From Homarus americanus (Eukaryota > Arthropoda > Malacostraca > Decapoda > Nephropidae): 64,000 bases of DNA. Positions 58,783 to 64,000 of this stretch are shown here, in pieces. Below the pieces are notes generated by a model. It made no database searches, was not told the origin of the DNA, and saw only the letters and a list, made by a program, of their open reading frames with translations. How positions within the stretch are numbered: the stretch's first letter is position 1; the number at the start of each line of letters is the position of its first letter. Location: the NCBI RefSeq assembly GCF_018991925.1, contig NW_024737042.1, positions 15,085,647-15,149,646 on the forward strand, read 5' to 3'. The position numbers and the translations under genes were made by a program.

Positions 58783-58783
<1 letters not shown>
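58134..58783. other. Unique sequence with one GT run
   Basis: GT run at 58460-58503. A 73-codon plus frame at 58190-58411 has ordinary composition but no recognisable domain, so I do not call it. Confidence 0.5.
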
Positions 58784-58826
<43 letters not shown>

Positions 58827-58890
58827 GGATGGATGGAATTCATTTATAAATAACAGTTAATTTACGATATGATGTAATGGTATAAAATAT

Positions 58891-58967
<77 letters not shown>
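58784..58967. repeat. TC run and CA run
   Basis: TC run at 58784-58823 and CA run at 58893-58967. Confidence 0.95.
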
Positions 58968-58968
<1 letters not shown>

Positions 58969-59098
58969 TAAACTTTGAATGTTAAGTCATCTTTGTGCCT
59001 CAGCTCAAGCCAAACTAGTACATAACAAATCACTAGATCTGTCTGTCATTGTCTCTCTGTCATCCCAGAACCACACAAAAGTTTCTGTGTTAAGACTC

Positions 59099-59099
<1 letters not shown>

Positions 59100-59139
<40 letters not shown>

Positions 59140-59185
59140 CTGCCTCCCAATTTTTGTGTATCTATCTGTGTATATATTTGGATTG

Positions 59186-59220
<35 letters not shown>
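59100..59220. repeat. Two (TC)n microsatellites
   Basis: TC runs at 59100-59140 and 59187-59220. Confidence 0.95.
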
Positions 59221-59225
<5 letters not shown>

Positions 59226-59558
59226 ATACATACAAAGTGATATTATAGTTTACGCACACAAAAAAAACCAACACGGATGATTAAATACTCATGAAAAACG
59301 CACATGAAGAATGACAACATTGGCTGATAACGCTGATAATACATAAATCACAACAAACACCACATGTTTAAGCACATCGAAGCATGCACACACACACACA
59401 CACACACACACCATCATCATCATTCAATTGAGAAAACATCATTACCTGCGTGTTAACATTTACTATTTGCAGTAAACAATTCGGCACTCAGTACTCTTGA
59501 GCTGAAATATTTGATGACCTGGTGTGTGTGTGTCGTCGTGTCTTCCTGTAGTCTACCC

Positions 59559-59610
<52 letters not shown>

Positions 59611-59869
59611 AGTAGCCTCAATATTTCTTCAGGTATTTCTTCTCTTAACCTCATGATGTGTCGCCGTAATTTCCCCTCTAACAGCTGATATGTGAACGTA
59701 TCTAACTGGGTCATGTATGGTTATGGCTTCCTGAACATTAGACTGGTTCGTGGGTCCAGTGTGAACATTAGTTACTCGAGAACAAAAGAACTGAGGAGAG
59801 CCAGTCGCTAAAATTAAACCAAACAGAACTTGTAATGAGGTTCCTTGGTGAGGTCGCGTGTTGGTTGGC
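59221..59869. other. Unique sequence with two CA runs
   Basis: CA runs at 59388-59411 and 59561-59608. The remainder is unique. A 103-codon minus frame crossing 59629-59940 is half purine-tract translation. Confidence 0.5.
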
Positions 59870-60125
59870 TCCCTCCCTCCTCCCTCCCTCCCTCCCTTTA
59901 TTCTTCCTCCCTCTCCCTCCCTCTCCCCTCCTTCATTCATCCTCTCTCCCTCCCTCTCTCTTTCGTCCCTCCCTCCGTCCCTCCCTTCGTCCTCCCTCTT
60001 CCTCCCTTCCTCTCCTTCCTTCCTCTTCCTCCTTCCTTCCTTCCTTCCTTCCTTCTCTTTCTCCCTTCATATTCCTCCCCTTCCTTCTTCCTTCCTTCCT
60101 TCCCTTCTCTCTCCCTTCCTTCTTT
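59870..60125. repeat. Pyrimidine-rich CCTT/CCCT tract
   Basis: CTCC and TTCC units with a clear TTCC run at 60033-60055. Plus-strand Ser/Leu/Pro-rich frames are compositional. Confidence 0.92.
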
Positions 60126-60262
60126 ATTGGTTAGAACGAGTTTGGATGTTAAGAAAAAAAACAGGCGGAAAATAAATAAAATAACAATAGAAGCAATATA
60201 ATAACAACTACTTCTAACAACATTAAACAATTATAACAGTGAAAATAATTATAATCTATAAA

Positions 60263-60265
<3 letters not shown>
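60126..60265. other. A-rich unique spacer
   Basis: AATAAC-rich. No gene. Confidence 0.5.

Positions 60266-60316
<51 letters not shown>
60266..60316. repeat. (GT)n microsatellite
   Basis: About 25 GT units. Confidence 0.96.
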
Positions 60317-60319
<3 letters not shown>

Positions 60320-60504
60320 CCATGCTTATTATGGATAATTGTCCGTTAAGCCGTAAAACGCAGCTGATGTTTGGACCTAATAGGGTAAAACCTTTTCTTC
60401 TTATTGCTGTAACTTGTGGTAATTATTTCATCTATGGTATATTTGGCTCGTATCTGCCTTAAGACTTCCTTTACTGTCATGTCATAAGTTTTACCTATGT
60501 TGGG

Positions 60505-61958
60505 GTGGTTTAGGTTAGGTTTGGTTTAGTTTAGGTTTGGTTTTGGTTTGGTTTAGGTTTGGTTTGGTTTGGTTTGGTTTTAGGTTTGGTTTGGTTTGGT
60601 TTGGTTTGGTTTGGTTTGATTTAGGTTAAGTTAGGTTGGGTTGGGTTAGGAGAGAGATGAGTTAGTTAGGTTGCTGGTTGGTTGGTTTGGTTTTGTTTGG
60701 TTTGGAGATGGTGGGTTAGATTAGGTTAGATTAGGTTGGTTTGGTTTGGTTTGGTTTGGTTAGGTTTAGTTTGTTTAGGTTTGCTTTGGTTGGGTTGGGT
60801 TGGTTTTGGTTAGGTTGGGCTTGCTTAGGTTAGGTTAGGTTTGGTTGGGTTGAGGCTTGCTTAGGTTAGGTTAGGTTGGGTTAGGTTAGGCTTGCTTAGG
60901 TTGAGGTTAGGTTAGGTTTGGTTGGGTTGGGCTTGCTTGGGTTAGGTTGGGTTGGGTTAGGTTAGGCTTGCTTAGGTTGGGTTAGGTTTGGTTAGGTTGG
61001 CCTTGCTTGGGTTGGGTTAGGTTGGTTGAGTTGGGCTTGTGGGTTAGGTTGGGTTTGGTTAGGTTGGGCTTGCTTAGGTTAGGTTAGGTTGGGTTAGGTT
61101 AGGCTTGTAGGTTAGAGTTAGGTTTGGTTGGTTGGGCTTGCTTAGGTTAGGTTAGGTTGGGTTAGGTTGAAGCTGCTTAGGTTAGGCTGGGTTGGGTTAG
61201 GCTTGCTTGAGTTAGGTTGGGCTGAGGTTAGGTTGGGCTTGCTTAGAGTTGGGATTAGGCTGGTTAGGTTAGGCTTGCTTGAGTTGAGTTAGGTTGGGTT
61301 AGGTTGGGCTTGCTTGGGTTAGGTTAGGTTTGGTTGGTTGCCTTAGGTTGGGTTGGTTGGGTTGGGTTAGGCTTGCTGGGTTAGGTTGGGTTGGGTTAGG
61401 TTAAGGCTTGGAGGTTAGGTTAGGCTGGGTTAGGTTAGGCTTGCTTAGGTTAGGTTAGGTTGGGTTAGGTTAGGCTTGCTTGGGTTAGGTTAGGTTTGGT
61501 TAGGTTGGGCTTGCTGGGTTGGAGTTGGGTTGGGTTAGGTTAGGCTTGCTTGGGTTGGAGTTAGGTTAGGTTAGGTTAGGCTGCTTAGGTTAGGTTAGGC
61601 TGGGTTGGGTTAGGCTTGCTTAGGTTGGGTTAGGTTGGGTTAGGTTAGGCTTGCTTAGGTTAGGTTAGGCTGGGTTAGGTTAGGCTTGCTTAGGTTAGGT
61701 TAGGTTGGGTTGAGGCTTGCTTAGGTTAGGTTAGGCTGGGTTAGGTTAGGCTTGCTTGGAGTTGGGTTAGGCTGGTTAGGTTAGGCTTGTAGGTTAGGTT
61801 AGGTTGGGTTGGGTTAGGCTTGCTTAGGTTGGGTTAGGTTGGGTTAGGTTAGGTTAGGTTAGGTTTGGTTAGGTTGGGCTTGCTTAGGTTAGGTTAGGTT
61901 GGGTTAGGTTGGGCTTTCTTAGGTTAGGTTAGGTTAGGTTAGGTTGGGCTTGCTTAGG
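60505..61958 (+). repeat. 1.45-kb TTAGG/TTTGG-variant telomere-type array
   Basis: The left part (60505-60800) is mostly GGTTT units. From about 60830 it is GGTTA and GGTTG units with the phrase TTAGGCTTGCTTAGG repeated about 25 times, giving a higher-order unit near 35-40 bp. The G-rich strand is on plus, as at 34.3 kb. There is a composition gradient from TTTGG through TTGGG to TTAGG, left to right. Interstitial and degenerate. Confidence 0.92.
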
Positions 61959-62107
61959 TTCAACTAAGATTATATTTTTTTCTCTATTTTTTCACCGTGG
62001 TGATCGTCAGTACACACAGACCAGCTTATTAGGGAAAGTGTAAACAAATTATCGCTATTTTGTTATTATTTTTAAATCACATGACATAAATAAACACATG
62101 AATAAAT
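61959..62107. other. Unique AT-rich spacer
   Basis: No gene or repeat seen. Confidence 0.5.
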
Positions 62108-62280
<173 letters not shown>

Positions 62281-63262
62281 ATCAAAGCACCATTTGTAAC
62301 CTTTGTATATAATCCCAATTTAAACTCACTTTTTACCTGGTATAAAGCTGGAGGCAGACGTGACGTAAGTTTAAATCATGGATAAGTTGTCGTCAACACA
62401 CTAAGAATCACAAGAATATTAGACGAGAGAGAGAGAGAGATGAACATAAACTTTTGCAGTATTATCTGGCCGAAGTTCTTTGCTGGTTAGTCTCTCTCTC
62501 TCTCTCTCTCTCTCTCCAAGACACACAATCTTCATCTAGGAGAGTGGTGTAAATTCCTTATAAGACCTCGCTGACACAGGTAAGTTGAGGCTCATTAGCG
62601 AGAGGTGTTTCTTGCCCACAGGTGTGTTAGAGGTAAGACAGGTGAAGTGCCTAATTAAGGAACTCTGCTTGGCCACAATCTTGCTATATCTTGCGTTTCT
62701 CAGTGTACCTATGCGAGAACGTTCGTTGGGGTGTATGATGGAAGAGAGAGAGATAGAGATACAGAGAGAGAGAAAGAAAAAGAGACAGAACATCATAGAG
62801 AAGCGAGATACACACACAACATTCTCAGTCATCATGTGGAAACCATATACTGACAAACAGACAAACACGACACAACAAAATAAGACGGACAGGACTTTGA
62901 TAATTTATATATACACCCACATATCCCCCCAAAATTAATGAAGAGTATAACAACGGGCAAGTACCTCACCTGAATGGAACACCTCACCTGACCTTAATTG
63001 CTAAAGCTGTATTTAAACATTAGTCACTACAGCTTTACAGGTATTGTGCCATTTACTGACTTATTATGTATTATGCTCTGATGGTCACCACACGTCAAGT
63101 TATGATGATTATGTTGTGGTAATTTGAGGCCATCGGTGATTCGTCCATTCGTGGGTGATTGTAGTGGTTAACGTTTCTAAACACTGGTGTATGTTTCAGT
63201 AGAGTCCGGGCCGGGGGTGGTAATTGATGGTGCTATTTTAATATGTTCGTTCACCCACCACC
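62281..63262. other. Unique sequence with short GA and TC runs, no gene supported
   Basis: GA run at 62424-62440, TC run at 62491-62515 and GA-rich 62741-62782. Frames of 110 and 117 codons overlap on opposite strands at 62536-62938, and neither has a recognisable domain. Confidence 0.45.
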
Positions 63263-63272
63263 ACTACTACTG

Positions 63273-63343
<71 letters not shown>
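63263..63343. repeat. (ACT)n trinucleotide microsatellite, about 27 units
   Basis: ACT run with one TGC interruption, directly upstream of the dispersed repeat at 63354. Confidence 0.96.
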
Positions 63344-63344
<1 letters not shown>

Positions 63345-63353
63345 TTTTTACAA

Positions 63354-63435
63354 CGTGGCCTCCAGCCTTCCCCAATAACACACCTTCGGCGCCATTTTAT
63401 TACCTTTAAATTATATATCCTAATACAAAAGTAGC
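63354..63435 (+). repeat. Small dispersed repeat, copy B, next to (ACT)n
   Basis: Matches 2014-2093: CGTGGCCTCCAGCCTTCCCC, CACACCTTC, GCCATTTTATTACCTT, ATATCCTAATACAAAAGTAGC. Same strand, and again preceded by an ACT run. Homology stops at GTAGC, 20 bp before recognisable reverse-transcriptase sequence begins. Confidence 0.75.
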
Positions 63436-63455
63436 GGCAGATTAATTCAGGGCAG

Positions 63456-64000
63456 GATGCAAATGTACTACAGGAGGATTTAAATAAACTGCAGGAGTGG
63501 TCAGAAAAATGGCAAATGAAATTCAACACCAGCAAGTGCAGCGTACTTAATATTGGAAGAACAAATACTTATAATGTATACAGCCTTAACAACATCAACC
63601 TAGAGAAGTCGACTTGTGAAAGAGACCTAGGGTACTTATAGCGGACCTACGGCCTGAAAACAGTGCGTTAATGTTCGACATAAGGCAAACAGAGTATTGG
63701 GTTTTATATCTAGAAGTGTAAGTAACAAGAGTGCAGAGGTCTTGCAACTATATCTTATGCTAGTCAGGCCGCACCTCGATTATGCGGTTCAGTTCTGGTC
63801 TCTATTATAGAATGGATATAAATTCACTAGAGTCGGTGCAGCGAAGAATGACAAAAATGATTCCGGGACTTGAAACCTTCCATATCAGGATGGGTTAAAG
63901 AAACTTAACTTGCATTCCCTAGAAAGACGAAGAGTGCGGGGAGATATGATAGAAGTATTTAAGTGGGTGAAAGGAATAAAGGGATATAGATAAAGTTCTT
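63456..64000 (+). pseudogene. Non-LTR retrotransposon reverse transcriptase, 3' part, frameshifted relic
   Basis: Four in-order segments of one protein are readable in shifting frames. 63456-63641 gives LQEDLNKLQEWSEKWQMKFN, then TSKCSVLNIG and ERDLG before a stop. 63658-63810 gives KANRVLGFISRSV and LVRPHLDYAVQFWS. 63812-63898 gives LESVQRRMTKMIPGL. 63901-63993 gives LNLHSLERRRVRGDMIEVFK and a stop. The series WSxKWQMxFNxxKC, VRPHLxYxVQxWS, LExVQRRxTKMI and LExRRxRGDMIxxFK is the conserved tract after the catalytic palm in jockey/CR1-type ORF2 proteins. At least three frameshifts or stops make it dead. The catalytic FADD part should lie upstream but is absent, and the element continues past the right edge. 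Clade not resolved. Confidence 0.93.

Noticed and set aside
62580..62621. Strong splice-donor-like CAG|GTAAGT followed 42 bp later by an acceptor-like TTTCTTGCCCACAG
   Set aside because: An intron of 42 bp would be unusually short, and neither side gives a convincing open frame.

Overview
This window looks like eukaryotic intergenic or heterochromatin-like DNA from an arthropod, most likely a decapod crustacean. The reasons are extreme density of microsatellites (CA/GT, GA/TC, AT, CTCTA, TTTC, CCT and others), kilobase-scale tandem arrays with 20-25 bp units, degenerate arrays built on the arthropod telomere motif TTAGG, and relics of typical metazoan transposons. The decapod assignment is inference from this texture and not from any marker gene. 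I found no protein-coding host gene that I can support. Nearly all long open frames are translations of simple repeats or of tandem arrays whose unit length is a multiple of three.

Layout. 1-3.1 kb: CTCTA pentanucleotide satellite, a 100-N assembly gap, a SINE fragment and a small dispersed repeat. 3.4-8.5 kb: microsatellites, a perfect 30-bp minisatellite and a 2-kb pyrimidine array with a ~24-bp unit. 9-16 kb: a 20-bp minisatellite, dinucleotide runs, a 167-bp AT run and a 1.1-kb CAC/CCA block that ends in a CpG-rich duplication. 16.4-17.4 kb: a complete but internally deleted hAT transposon with terminal inverted repeats and a perfect 8-bp target duplication. 18.6-20.6 kb: three minisatellites. 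22.2 kb: a pogo/Tigger-like palindromic unit in three tandem copies. 23.4-24.3 kb: the 3' end of an LTR retrotransposon (polypurine tract plus one LTR). 25.6-33.1 kb: CCT and GAG tracts and minisatellites. 33.6-34.3 kb: a second hAT element (Charlie/ZBED type), also with TIRs and TSD. 34.3-35.3 kb: TTAGG-variant array. 35.9 and 37.7 kb: two tRNA-derived SINE-like elements; the second is the fuller copy of the SINE at 1.5 kb. 38.2-41.8 kb: AGGTCA-rich and other minisatellites. 43.7-47.6 kb and 49.6-53.3 kb: two ~3.8-kb arrays of 21-bp units. 54.6-61.9 kb: further arrays, a 500-bp TTTC tract and a second, 1.5-kb TTAGG/TTTGG-variant array. 63.4-64.0 kb: a second copy of the small dispersed repeat, then a frameshifted relic of a non-LTR retrotransposon reverse transcriptase that runs off the right edge.

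There is no operon-like or multi-gene system here. The transposons are defective, and the points of real interest are the two well-bounded hAT insertions, the recurring 20-22 bp periodicities, sequence-related arrays tens of kilobases apart, and arrays built on recognisable protein-binding cores (AGGTCA, CCAAT). All functional ideas about the arrays are inference.
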